In this document: positions 40,267-47,842 of the stretch, in pieces
Numbering within the stretch: the stretch's first letter is position 1
Layout: every line of letters begins with the position of its first letter
From: Streptomyces sp. 2114.4
GTDB lineage: Bacteria; Actinomycetota; Actinomycetes; Streptomycetales; Streptomycetaceae
Reading direction: 5' to 3'
Length of the DNA stretch: 64,000 bases
Assembly: GCF_900187385.1 (NCBI RefSeq)
Contig: NZ_FYEY01000001.1
Span: 2,356,001-2,420,000, forward strand
Notes under the pieces: model-generated
The model's database searches: none
Told to the model about the DNA's origin: nothing
Seen by the model: only the letters and a program-made list of their open reading frames with translations
Position numbers and translations under genes: made by a program

Positions 40267-41142
40267 GTGCGTCATCTGCGCGTAGGCGTCGCCATCTTGA
40301 CCATGGGAAACCGTCCCGCCGAACTGCAGGCGCTGCTGGATTCGGTCGCCAAGCAGGACCTCCCGCCGGCCCACATCGTGGTCATCGGGAACGGCTCGCC
40401 GCTCCCCCCGCTGCCGCACGGTGCCGTGGGCATCGAGCTGAGCGACAACCTGGGAGTGTCCGGCGGCCGGAACGTCGCCCTGGACGAACTGCGCAAGCTC
40501 GGGGACCTCGACCTCGTGGTCGATCTGGACGACGACGGCCTGCTGATCAGCCCGGATGTGTTCAGCCGGCTGGCGGAACTGCACACCGGCGACCCGAAGT
40601 TGGGGATCGTGAGCTTCCGCGTCGCCGACGAGCGGGGCCGCACCCAGCGCCGGCACGTCCCCCGCCTGCGCGTCGGCGACCCGGCACGTGGCGGTCTGGT
40701 CACCACGTTCCTCGGCGGCGGGCACTCGCTGTCCGTCCCGATGCTGGACAGAATCGGCGGCTGGCCGGACGAGTTCTTCTACGCGCACGAGGAAACCGAC
40801 CTGGCCTGGCGGGCCCTGGACGACGGCTGGCACATCCGCTACGCACCGGAACTGGTGCTCCAGCACCCGTACACCTCGCCCACCCGGCACGCCGTCTACC
40901 ACCGCATGGTCGCCAGAAACCGCGTCTGGCTGGCCAAGCGGCATCTCCCCGCGCTCCTGGTGCCGCTCTACCTCGGCGTATGGGCCGCGCTGACGACCGT
41001 CCGCAGCCCCTCGGCGGCGGGCCTGCGCGCCTGGGCCGCGGGTTTCGCCGAGGGGGTACGGACCCCGTGCGGACGGCGGCGGCCGATGCGCTGGCGCACC
41101 GTCTGGCGCATGACGAGGCTGGGCCGGCCTCCGGTCATCTAG
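40267..41142 (+). CDS. family 2 glycosyltransferase
   Basis: Predicted 291-residue glycosyltransferase with a GT-A fold. It begins VGVAILTMGNRPAELQALLD and shows NLGVSGGRNVALDELRKLG, the DXD-type metal motif in DLVVDLDDDGLL, and GGWPDEFFYAHEETDLAWRA with the catalytic base region. A C-terminal hydrophobic part may contact the membrane. It probably adds a sugar to a surface glycan; donor and acceptor unknown. The GTG at 40267 has GGAG 9 bp upstream. Upstream frames overlap the cupin gene and are not supported. Confidence 0.85.
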   Translation: MRHLRVGVAILTMGNRPAELQALLDSVAKQDLPPAHIVVIGNGSPLPPLPHGAVGIELSDNLGVSGGRNVALDELRKLGDLDLVVDLDDDGLLISPDVFSRLAELHTGDPKLGIVSFRVADERGRTQRRHVPRLRVGDPARGGLVTTFLGGGHSLSVPMLDRIGGWPDEFFYAHEETDLAWRALDDGWHIRYAPELVLQHPYTSPTRHAVYHRMVARNRVWLAKRHLPALLVPLYLGVWAALTTVRSPSAAGLRAWAAGFAEGVRTPCGRRRPMRWRTVWRMTRLGRPPVI

Positions 41143-41182
41143 GGAGTCTCCCCTGCGTCCCTCAGGGACTCCTCCCGGTCCC

Positions 41183-42148
41183 TTACGGGGCCGCCCCTCC
41201 CGTGTCCTCCCCCCGCAGACACGGGTCCGTCACCCCGCCCGGGCAGGCGAGCCGTTCACGGTCCCATCCGGCACGGCGGGCCCCGGCCCGATACGCGCTC
41301 TCGTAGAAACCGAGCACGGCGGCACGGGGATCGGCCGCGGCGCGGGCCTCGTCGTACGGCAGCACCGCCAAGTGGCTGCCGCCGCGGTCGGCCCACTGTG
41401 CCGCCGCGGGCTCCAGCGGCTCCTCGGCCAGGCCGGCGGGCTCCGGAGCGGTGTAGGAGTAGAACGCGGGCGCGGCGAAGGAGTCGTCGCCGAACCAGAA
41501 ACCGAAGCTGATGACCTCCCGGGAGTACGCCTCCCGGGTCACCGGGTCGACCTTCGCGGGCTGGTCGATGTGCCGGTCGGAGAACCGGGTGTGGGCGATG
41601 TCGAAGGTGTGCCAGAAGTGATGCACCGGGCTGACCTTCCCCGCATAGCCCGCGGCGAACTCCTCCAGCACCGACGCCACCTGGCTGAGGACCTGCCAGT
41701 AGCGGGTGGCATGCCCGGCGTCGTACGTCGCATGCTCGGTGTCCTCGGCGAACGGCCGGCCGGCATCGGGCAGGTCGAACGGCCGGGGGACGGCGAGCTC
41801 CACCCGGACGCCCAGCGCGGCCAGCGCCTCCATGACCGCGGCGTAAAAAGACGCCACGGACTGACCGATGAGCGGAATGGAGAACGACCGGCCGTCCAGC
41901 GCCGCGACGACCAGCTGATGACCGACGAAGTCAAAATCGACCGTGAAGACCGGATTACCGTCGACCTGCCCCATCGGCCGGCTGGTGATGCCGCGTCCGG
42001 TGAGGTGGAACGGCACGTTCCACCAGTGGTTGCGCCGCGGAGCGGCCGCCAGCCGGACCTTCCCCACGATCTGAGCGAAGCGATGCAGCGTCTCTTTGGT
42101 GTCCCGCCACTCGGCGAACGGGATCGGCGGGAACAACTCCACCGTCAT
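41183..42148 (-). CDS. DUF5996 family protein
   Basis: Predicted 321-residue soluble protein of the DUF5996 family, of unknown function. Characteristic stretches are PFAEWRDTKETLHRFAQI, the segment NHWWNVPFHLTGRGIT, and FGFWFGDDSFAAPAFYSYTAP. The mid part VHHFWHTFDIAHTRFSDRH is rich in His and could bind metal. ATG 42148 follows GGGAAGG; the longer frames reaching upstream overlap the phosphatase. It has no operon partner visible. Confidence 0.8.
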   Translation of the reverse strand: MTVELFPPIPFAEWRDTKETLHRFAQIVGKVRLAAAPRRNHWWNVPFHLTGRGITSRPMGQVDGNPVFTVDFDFVGHQLVVAALDGRSFSIPLIGQSVASFYAAVMEALAALGVRVELAVPRPFDLPDAGRPFAEDTEHATYDAGHATRYWQVLSQVASVLEEFAAGYAGKVSPVHHFWHTFDIAHTRFSDRHIDQPAKVDPVTREAYSREVISFGFWFGDDSFAAPAFYSYTAPEPAGLAEEPLEPAAAQWADRGGSHLAVLPYDEARAAADPRAAVLGFYESAYRAGARRAGWDRERLACPGGVTDPCLRGEDTGGAAP

Positions 42149-42318
42149 CACCTTCCCCTTCCCGCCCCGCGCTCCTGAGGCCGGGCGGACCGGGTGCCCA
42201 TGATGGCCACGCGGGGGCCCAACGGCGTGCCGCCTCCCCGCAACACCCCTACCTGGACGCACAACACCACCCGGCCAACCCAAGACCGCGCAGCGCCGCC
42301 CTCCGGTCCGGGCCGGGT

Positions 42319-43416
42319 TTACTCCGAGGGTTCCCGCAGGCGTACCGCGAGGGCGGCGATGTCGTCGTCCAGGCGTCCTTTGCTGTAGCGGAGGAGGTCG
42401 CGGTGAAGAGCCGCCAGCAGCTCGTGGGGCGGCGTCGGGGGCTGTCGGCGCATCCAGGCCGCCAGCGGGAAGAACCCGCCGTCGCGGGCGCGGGCCTCGG
42501 CGATCCCGTCGGTGTAGAGGAGAAGCAGGTCGCCGGGGGCGAAGTCGAAGGTGTCGATGGTGTAGTGATCGCCGATCAGCTCGGCGAGGTTGAGCAGCGG
42601 CGAGGGGGTGGTGGGCTCGAGGGCCCGGAGTTCCCCGCGGTTCCTGAGCAGCGGCGGGGGGTGTCCGCAGTTGAGGATCTCGATGCGCCCGCCGTCGTGC
42701 GGGATCTCGACGAGAAGAGCGGTGGCGAAGCGCTCCATCGGCCCCTCGGGGGGAAAGGCGGCGTTGTAGCGGGCGCTGCTCGCGTCCAGCCGGCGCGCGA
42801 CGCTGACCATATCGGCCTCGCCGTATGCGGCTTCCCGGAAGGAGTTGACGATCGCCGCGGCCGCCCCCACTGCCGGCAGGCCCTTGCCCCGCACATCGCC
42901 GATGAGCAGCCTGACCCCGTATCGCGTGTCGACCACCTCGTAGAAGTCCCCGCCGATACGGGCCTCCGCGGCGGCCGCGAGATACAGCGACTCGATCTCG
43001 ACGCTTCCGAAGCGGCGCGGCATCGGGCTCAGCACCACCTGCTGCGCCGCGTCGGCGACGAGCCGCACCTGAAAGAGGGTCCGCTCCCGCTGGAGCCGGA
43101 CGTGGCTGCCGTATGCGGCCGCCACGGTGACCGCGATGATCCCGGCAGCCGTCCACCACGTCCCCAGACCGGGGAACACGATGCTGAGGCCGATCATCAG
43201 AAAGAGGCAGACCGTCCCCAGCAGGACGGTGGGGAGCACCGGCCACATGGCGGCGGCGAGGGCCGGTGCCGCGGGCAGGAGGCGACTGAAGGCCATCTCC
43301 GGGGGAGTGGCATATGCCAGGCTGGCGATGACGACGGTCAGGATCACCGGCGACAGCCGCACCAGACTCCCCCGGCCGCGGCGACGACGAAGCCGCGGCC
43401 GTTCAGACTCGATCAC
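42319..43416 (-). CDS. membrane SpoIIE-type PP2C serine phosphatase
   Basis: Predicted 365-residue phosphatase. The first 110 residues are Arg-rich followed by about four hydrophobic segments (SPVILTVVIASLAY, ALAAAMWPVLPTVLLGTVCLFLM, GTWWTAAGIIAVTVAAAYG). The cytoplasmic PP2C domain shows GGDFYEVVDT, LIGDVRGKG, a late DLLLLYTDGIAEA and GRLDDDIAAL, supplying the metal-binding Asp residues. It would dephosphorylate an anti-sigma-factor antagonist in a partner-switching pathway; no such partner lies nearby. The start is a GTG at 43416 with a weak ribosome site. Confidence 0.85.
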   Translation of the reverse strand: MIESERPRLRRRRGRGSLVRLSPVILTVVIASLAYATPPEMAFSRLLPAAPALAAAMWPVLPTVLLGTVCLFLMIGLSIVFPGLGTWWTAAGIIAVTVAAAYGSHVRLQRERTLFQVRLVADAAQQVVLSPMPRRFGSVEIESLYLAAAAEARIGGDFYEVVDTRYGVRLLIGDVRGKGLPAVGAAAAIVNSFREAAYGEADMVSVARRLDASSARYNAAFPPEGPMERFATALLVEIPHDGGRIEILNCGHPPPLLRNRGELRALEPTTPSPLLNLAELIGDHYTIDTFDFAPGDLLLLYTDGIAEARARDGGFFPLAAWMRRQPPTPPHELLAALHRDLLRYSKGRLDDDIAALAVRLREPSE

Positions 43417-43732
43417 ACTTCACAGAATATCTACGCAAAGAGGACATAGCGCTCTGGCGGGTCGGAGTCGGCCGGCGGCGGCGCCGCGGGCAGGGGCACC
43501 GACCGCGACGGCGCCGCCCCTGCTCCGCGCGACTCCGGCGGGAGGCGGCGCAAAAGCAGACACGCCCGACAGGGGCCCGTGAAGCGGAAGGTCCGCCGTC
43601 CTGGTGCGTCGCGCCGGTGCCGTACCGGTGGCGTACCGGTGTCGTACCGGGGTAGCGGACCTTCTTGGTTCCGTGTCGGCGGGAGGGGTCGGGAGGGGGC
43701 TCGCCGGGTGGACAGCGGTCAGGGGTCAGCGG
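43417..43732. other. 316-bp gap with structured repeats
   Basis: No gene is supported. The gap holds the inverted repeat 43587-43664 with inner tandem copies, and the heptamer repeat at 43717-43744 that runs into the end of the hydrolase gene. Confidence 0.65.
43587..43664. repeat. inverted repeat enclosing 11-bp tandem repeats
   Basis: GAAGGTCCGC (43587-43596) is the exact reverse complement of GCGGACCTTC (43655-43664). Between them CGTACCGGTG-type 11-bp units repeat at 43621, 43632 and 43643, with a worn copy at about 43610. Confidence 0.8.
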
Positions 43733-43744
43733 TCAGCGGTCAGC
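43717..43744. repeat. heptamer GGTCAGC tandem repeat overlapping a stop codon
   Basis: Four copies of GGTCAGC occur at 43717-43744, the first imperfect. The stop codon of the hydrolase gene (43733-43735) lies inside the block. The same heptamer sits at another gene end at 59560-59573. Confidence 0.8.
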
Positions 43745-44533
43745 GGCGAGGCCATTGATCAGCCGGCCGAGCTCTTCAGGCGCCTGGATATGGGCCAGGT
43801 GCCCCTGACCGGGGAGCACATGGACTTCGGCACGGGTGACGCGCCGCCGGACGTCGTCGAACGACGTCCCGTAGGGGGCCGTTCCGTGATTGCACTGGCC
43901 GATGATCAGGTCGACACGGCCCGCCCGCCGTGCCATCTCATCCGGTGGCGGCGCCGAGTTGAGCGCGGCGAGCTCGGCGTGCGCCGGCCCGCTCAAGTCC
44001 CGTAGGGCCGCCCATTCCTGAGGGTCGGCCCGTAGGGCCTCGACCTGCGCCGTGTCGAGGCCGGCGATCCGCCGGCTCACGATCTCGACGGTGGCTTCCC
44101 GGTCCGCCGCCTCTTCAGCGGCCCGCAGCTCCGGCAGCACGTGAGCGCCGAACGGCCGCATCACCGGCTCGTAGGCAATCACCTGGCGCAGCGGACGATC
44201 ATTGGCGGCCAGCAACGCGATCAGGCCGCCGTAGCTCCAGCCGAAGAGCGCCTGCGCGCCTTTGCACTCGTCGAGGATCACGCCGAGGTCCTCGACCTCC
44301 GTTTGCAGCGAGTAAGCGCTGGTCAACGGCCCCGAGGGGGCACGGCCCCGGCGGTTGACGACCGTCACCGACGGCCAGGCGTCGACGGCGGCCGCGACAC
44401 GACGCCACCCGTGAGCGTCGCTCATCGCGCCCGGGACGACCACGAGACCCGGAGCGTCAGGCTCCCCGTGGACCTCGACCGTCACCCAACTGCCTCCGCC
44501 GACCGACAGCCTTTTCTGAATCGTTTGCTCCAT
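43733..44533 (-). CDS. alpha/beta hydrolase, divergent from TetR regulator
   Basis: Predicted 266-residue hydrolase: oxyanion HG-like region GLVVVPGAMSDAHGW, nucleophile elbow FGWSYGGLIAL (Ser near residue 93), and C-terminal PGQGHLAHIQ with the catalytic His. Substrate unknown. ATG 44533 follows CATAAT by 6 bp with TTGCAT 16-17 bp upstream, so the transcript should be leaderless. The promoter lies within a 33-bp palindrome shared with the TetR gene, which almost certainly represses it. The C terminus is shaped by a heptamer repeat. Confidence 0.88.
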   Translation of the reverse strand: MEQTIQKRLSVGGGSWVTVEVHGEPDAPGLVVVPGAMSDAHGWRRVAAAVDAWPSVTVVNRRGRAPSGPLTSAYSLQTEVEDLGVILDECKGAQALFGWSYGGLIALLAANDRPLRQVIAYEPVMRPFGAHVLPELRAAEEAADREATVEIVSRRIAGLDTAQVEALRADPQEWAALRDLSGPAHAELAALNSAPPPDEMARRAGRVDLIIGQCNHGTAPYGTSFDDVRRRVTRAEVHVLPGQGHLAHIQAPEELGRLINGLAADR

Positions 44534-44554
44534 AAAGCCATTATGGAGCAAACG
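44522..44554. promoter_or_regulatory. TetR operator palindrome with overlapping divergent promoters
   Basis: Perfect 14-bp arms (44522-44535 and 44541-44554) are separated by AGCCA. It covers the hydrolase start codon and its -10 CATAAT (44545-44540). The TetR gene's -10 TACAAT (44558-44563) lies just beyond. Bound repressor would shut both promoters. Confidence 0.9.
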
Positions 44555-44569
44555 CTCTACAATGCAAGG

Positions 44570-45190
44570 GTGCCTCAGCCAATCCGTGGACGCCCACGAG
44601 CCTTCGACCGCGACCGCGCGATCCTCGACGCCGCCCGCCTCTTCTGGCGACGCGGCTACTCCGGGACGTCGACCCGCGACCTCACCGCGGCCCTCGGACT
44701 CTCCACCTCCAGCCTCTACGCCGCCTTCGGCAGCAAAGCCGGGCTGTTCGAGGAAGCGGTGCGGACCTACGCCGAGCGCTACCGGGAGATCTACCGGCAG
44801 GCCGTCGCCGAGAAGGACCTCCGGACCGTCATCGACCAGATCCTCATCAACTCGGTCCACGAGTTCACCCAGCCAAGCGACGCTCATCCAGGCTGCCTTC
44901 TCAGCAGCGCCGCGATGACCGACAGCACGAACACGCTCGACACCAGCGCCCACTACGCCGAACTCCACGGCTGGAACGAGCGCGCCCTCCACGCACGCAT
45001 CGAGCGAGCGGCCCAGGACGGCGAACTCGTCGCCGGGACCGACGTGGCGGCCCTGACCGGACTCGTCCAGTCCGTCGTGCACGGACTGTCCGTGCGAGCC
45101 AACCTCGGCACCTCCCGCGAGGACCTGCTGACGACGGCGCGCCTCGCCCATGAGCTGATCTGCCGTCAACTCACGTCACCGACCCCTTGA
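44570..45190 (+). CDS. TetR-family transcriptional regulator
   Basis: Predicted 206-residue repressor. The HTH spans about residues 12-58 (ILDAARLFWRRGYSGTSTRD, then AALGLSTSSLYAAFGSKAGL); the ligand domain contains HPGCLLSSAAMTDS, common in TetR proteins of the AcrR/YjgJ-like group. I chose GTG 44570 over ATG 44543: TACAAT lies exactly 6 bp upstream and the sequence then begins VPQPIRGRPRAFD, a normal TetR start, whereas 44543 lies inside the operator. Confidence 0.88.
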   Translation: MPQPIRGRPRAFDRDRAILDAARLFWRRGYSGTSTRDLTAALGLSTSSLYAAFGSKAGLFEEAVRTYAERYREIYRQAVAEKDLRTVIDQILINSVHEFTQPSDAHPGCLLSSAAMTDSTNTLDTSAHYAELHGWNERALHARIERAAQDGELVAGTDVAALTGLVQSVVHGLSVRANLGTSREDLLTTARLAHELICRQLTSPTP

Positions 45191-45367
45191 CGCGGGACGG
45201 GTGACGTTGCCCCCGCTCACCGCCGACGTGGGCGACAGCCGGTACCCGTTCGCGTGGGAGCTGATGCTCCACTCCATGGCGGCGCTCCGGCCCCGCGGCG
45301 GGCGGAAAACACGTGGGCCGGCAGTCGCCGGGCTGCGACGATGCCCCTACTTCTCAGCGGAGGACAT

Positions 45368-46486
45368 GTGTTCGCTTTCGTGTGTGGGGGGTGCGGCGCC
45401 AGGCTGACCACCCCGCTGTCCCAGGTTGCCCTGCCGGTGCACGCCCATCAGAAGTACGGGAACGGGCTTCAGCTCCCGGTACTCATGGAGTCGGGCACGT
45501 TCGCCGTGGACCCGGAGCCCTCGGGGCCGCCATGGCGGGCGTGGGAGGAGATCGGTCAGGACGAGGCGGCGGCTCGCGGCATCCATGCGCCGGTCCACGC
45601 CCTGTCCGACGGCGCGTCCGGCGCGATCGTCATCGCCCCCGGAGATGCACGCGGCACCCGGCTGATCCCGGAGAAAGGCGGCGGCTACTGCTGCGGCCTC
45701 GACGGGGCCGAGGGCCCCAACGTGGCCTGCGAGGCGTGCGGGCTGCCCGTGGCGAGCAGGATCGACGACTGTTCGCTCTGGCAGGCGGTGTGGCTCGACC
45801 CGAACGCCGTGCGCCGCTGCCCCGTCGACGACGCCGACGCCGCACCGCTCTCCTGGGCGGAGCTGACGGCGAAAGGGACCGGCACACCTCCGTTCGAGCC
45901 GATCGCCATGTGGGGATCGCGGCCGGGGTCGGACCGCCTGTGGTTATGGAGCCCGCAGTGGGAGGCGGCAGCCGGCCGCGCGCTCGCCCACCTGCTGGCG
46001 GCCTCGGAAGGCCGGCCGGTGACGGTCCCGGACGGCCTGATCGCGGACGTGTTCCAACGCGCCCTCGACGCCCTGCTGCCCGTGGGTCCACCGGCACGGC
46101 ACGCCGTCCTGGCGGGACCGGGGCGGCCCGCCCCCGACGCGGACGCGGACATCCTCCTCGTGCCGACCCACCCACAGACGGGGGAGGCATGGGCCCCGGC
46201 CGGCCCGGCCGCCTCGACGTACCCGGTGCCGCTGCCGTTCGGGGTGTGGCTGTGGCTGGCCTTCCCCGAACCGCACCTGCCCGTCCCCGCGTCGGGCGGC
46301 ATGCCCGACGGCGTCCTCCGCGACGACCCGCCCGCGCCACGCCCCCGTCACCCGTTCCGGGCCGACGCGGAAGCGTTCCGGCACGCCCTGGTCCGGCTGC
46401 CGGCCGTCCGCAGCCCGTGGCTGCGCGAAATCCTCGACAGCCTCACGGAGCACATCCGCGCCGGCTTCTTCTGGCCGACCGGCTGA
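45368..46486 (+). CDS. hypothetical protein with Cys-rich zinc-binding motifs
   Basis: Predicted 372-residue soluble protein that I do not recognise. It begins VFAFVCGGCGARLTTPLSQV, a zinc-ribbon half-motif, and shows GGGYCCGLDG and VACEACGLPVASR soon after, giving three Cys pairs in the first 150 residues. The second half is Pro- and Trp-rich (LPFGVWLWLAFPEPHLP). GTG 45368 is favoured because GGAGGA ends 3 bp upstream, although the spacing is short; ATG 45341 is an alternative. No related gene is adjacent, so no function is proposed. Confidence 0.6.
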   Translation: MFAFVCGGCGARLTTPLSQVALPVHAHQKYGNGLQLPVLMESGTFAVDPEPSGPPWRAWEEIGQDEAAARGIHAPVHALSDGASGAIVIAPGDARGTRLIPEKGGGYCCGLDGAEGPNVACEACGLPVASRIDDCSLWQAVWLDPNAVRRCPVDDADAAPLSWAELTAKGTGTPPFEPIAMWGSRPGSDRLWLWSPQWEAAAGRALAHLLAASEGRPVTVPDGLIADVFQRALDALLPVGPPARHAVLAGPGRPAPDADADILLVPTHPQTGEAWAPAGPAASTYPVPLPFGVWLWLAFPEPHLPVPASGGMPDGVLRDDPPAPRPRHPFRADAEAFRHALVRLPAVRSPWLREILDSLTEHIRAGFFWPTG

Positions 46487-46855
46487 ACGCACTGACGCCC
46501 CTTCTCCGGCGGAAGCCGGCGCCAGGAGCTCGCGGCCGGCTCGGTTCTCAAGGGGGTGCGCGGCCGCTGCGCCAGTCGAGGCCGGGGCCCTGCGGGGCGA
46601 GGATCTGAAGGCCGGGCAGTCGGCGAGGGGCAGCGCGCTCTCCCAACTCCCCCATGGGTGAGGGAAGGCAGCCCCGGGCCTCCGTGCGACCCGGCGGGCC
46701 CTGGGTGTCGGTGTCCCCTACATGGCCCCTGCGCGTCCCCTGCGCGTCCACTGGATCTTGGTCTGAACGGCTGAACGGGGGCCGCCGCACTGTGGCGGTG
46801 GCCCCCGTTCTGACGTTTCCCCAGGTAGAAAGGGGCTTCGCCCTGGGTGCTGCGG
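46487..46855. other. 369-bp gap before the tRNA gene
   Basis: No gene is supported. It contains the hairpin at 46773-46810 and about 280 bp of ordinary GC-rich sequence; the frame seen on the minus strand lacks a ribosome site and overlaps the tRNA. Confidence 0.6.
46773..46810. terminator. terminator hairpin downstream of tRNA(CAT)
   Basis: GAACGGGGGCC (46773-46783) pairs exactly with GGCCCCCGTTC (46800-46810), and CCGC/GCGG extend the stem inward. It lies 46 bp past the 3' end of the minus-strand tRNA gene. Confidence 0.7.
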
Positions 46856-46929
46856 TGGGGCGGGTGGGACTCGAACCCACGGCCGACGGATTATGAGTCC
46901 GCTGCTCTAACCGGCTGAGCTACCGCCCC
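46856..46929 (-). tRNA. tRNA with CAT anticodon (Met elongator or Ile2)
   Basis: A 74-nt cloverleaf reads on the minus strand: acceptor GGGGCGG with CCGCCCC, D-arm GCTCAGCCGGTTAGAGC, anticodon loop CTCATAA with anticodon CAT (46895-46893), T-loop TTCGAGT and T-stem GTGGG/CCCAC. No CCA is encoded. The D-arm and the GAGCAG...ACTCATAATC pattern resemble lysidine-modified Ile2 tRNAs as much as elongator Met; the sequence alone does not settle it. Confidence 0.92.
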
Positions 46930-47072
46930 CCACGGCGCGTCGCGCACATTTGTGCGCGCCGTCTGCCGCAGCATAGCCGCTCATACGATCTGTTGCCCGT
47001 GAGGGCTGCCGTCGCGCGACCACGCACGCCCAAGAGGACTTCGATCACGGGTCGTTCGGTTCCACGGCACAA

Positions 47073-47096
47073 GAAAAAGGACCCCTTGCGGGGCCC
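47073..47096 (-). terminator. rho-independent terminator of the tRNA-Asn pair
   Basis: On the minus strand a 7-bp stem GGGCCCC/GGGGTCC (one G:U pair) with tetraloop GCAA is followed by TTTTT (47078-47074). It begins 12 bp past the second tRNA gene. A T-tract terminator is unusual in this genome. Confidence 0.88.
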
Positions 47097-47107
47097 TCTT
47101 CTCTCTG

Positions 47108-47180
47108 CTCCCCCGACTGGACTCGAACCAGTAACCCTCCGGTTAACAGCCGAATGCTCTGCCAATTGAGCTACAGGGGA
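47108..47180 (-). tRNA. tRNA-Asn (GTT), copy 1
   Basis: 73-nt cloverleaf on the minus strand with anticodon GTT (47047-equivalent at 47145-47147) in loop CTGTTAA, D-arm GCTCAATTGGCAGAGC, T-loop TTCGAGT. Its anticodon stem is TTCGG/CCGGA. No encoded CCA. It lies 5 bp downstream of the other Asn gene and shares its transcript. Confidence 0.95.
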
Positions 47181-47185
47181 CCGAG

Positions 47186-47258
47186 CTCCCCCGACTGGAC
47201 TCGAACCAGTAACCTGCCGGTTAACAGCCGGCTGCTCTGCCAATTGAGCTACAGGGGA
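47186..47258 (-). tRNA. tRNA-Asn (GTT), copy 2
   Basis: 73-nt cloverleaf on the minus strand with anticodon GTT (47223-47225). It is identical to its neighbour except in and just around the anticodon stem (GCCGG/CCGGC), where changes are compensatory. No encoded CCA. Confidence 0.95.
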
Positions 47259-47476
47259 TTGCTCTGTGTGCCTCGAATGCACCGCAGTCCGGGGTTCCGG
47301 ACGGCGCGCGTTCGCTGCGACACATACATTAGCGCAAGCAGGGGGGTGCTCCGCCAATCGGTATCGCCTCAGGTCACCTCGGGTGATCTCCGGCCCCGGA
47401 GGGTAGGCGCGCGTCACAGCCAGACACTCCGGTGCGTACCGGCGCCGGAGGGGTCCGACGACAGGAAGGTGGAGCA

Positions 47477-47776
47477 ATGCGCTACCGGCTCACGTTCATC
47501 GCGGGACTGGCCACGGGGTATGTGCTCGGCGCACGGGCCGGCCGGGAACGGTACGAACAGCTCCGCAAGGCCGCCCAGCGGGTCACGCAGAATCCGGCGG
47601 TCCGGAACACCGCGGAGTCCGCCGCGCTGACCGGGCGCGAGGCGGCGTCGAAGGCGTTCGGGACGGTGTCGGCCAAGGTCGGCGACCGGCTGCCCGACTC
47701 GGTCAGCGCGCGGGTCCGCTCGCTGCGCGAGCAGCGCTCCCCCGACGAGGACGACTGGGGCACGAGCAATACCTGA
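47477..47776 (+). CDS. small YtxH-like protein
   Basis: Predicted 99-residue protein. It begins with a short hydrophobic helix YRLTFIAGLATGYVLGARAG, like YtxH/GvpP-type membrane-associated stress proteins, followed by a helical basic region (AGRERYEQLRKAAQRVTQ) and an acidic end SPDEDDWGTSNT. The ATG at 47477 has GGTGGAG 5-6 bp upstream. Function unknown. The preceding 200 bp carries the tRNA genes on the other strand. Confidence 0.78.
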   Translation: MRYRLTFIAGLATGYVLGARAGRERYEQLRKAAQRVTQNPAVRNTAESAALTGREAASKAFGTVSAKVGDRLPDSVSARVRSLREQRSPDEDDWGTSNT

Positions 47777-47842
47777 GCCGGGGCCCCCGGCGGCAAACCC
47801 TGACGCTGCTCCTATGCGTCGTATGGGGCATCATCTGGGTGC

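Noticed and set aside
43733..45169. A 478-residue minus-strand frame extending the hydrolase N terminus through the TetR gene
   Set aside because: It covers the TetR gene antisense; the hydrolase has its own ATG and promoter at 44533.
46548..46880. 110-residue minus-strand frame before the tRNA
   Set aside because: It overlaps the tRNA gene and a terminator, has no ribosome site and no recognisable sequence.
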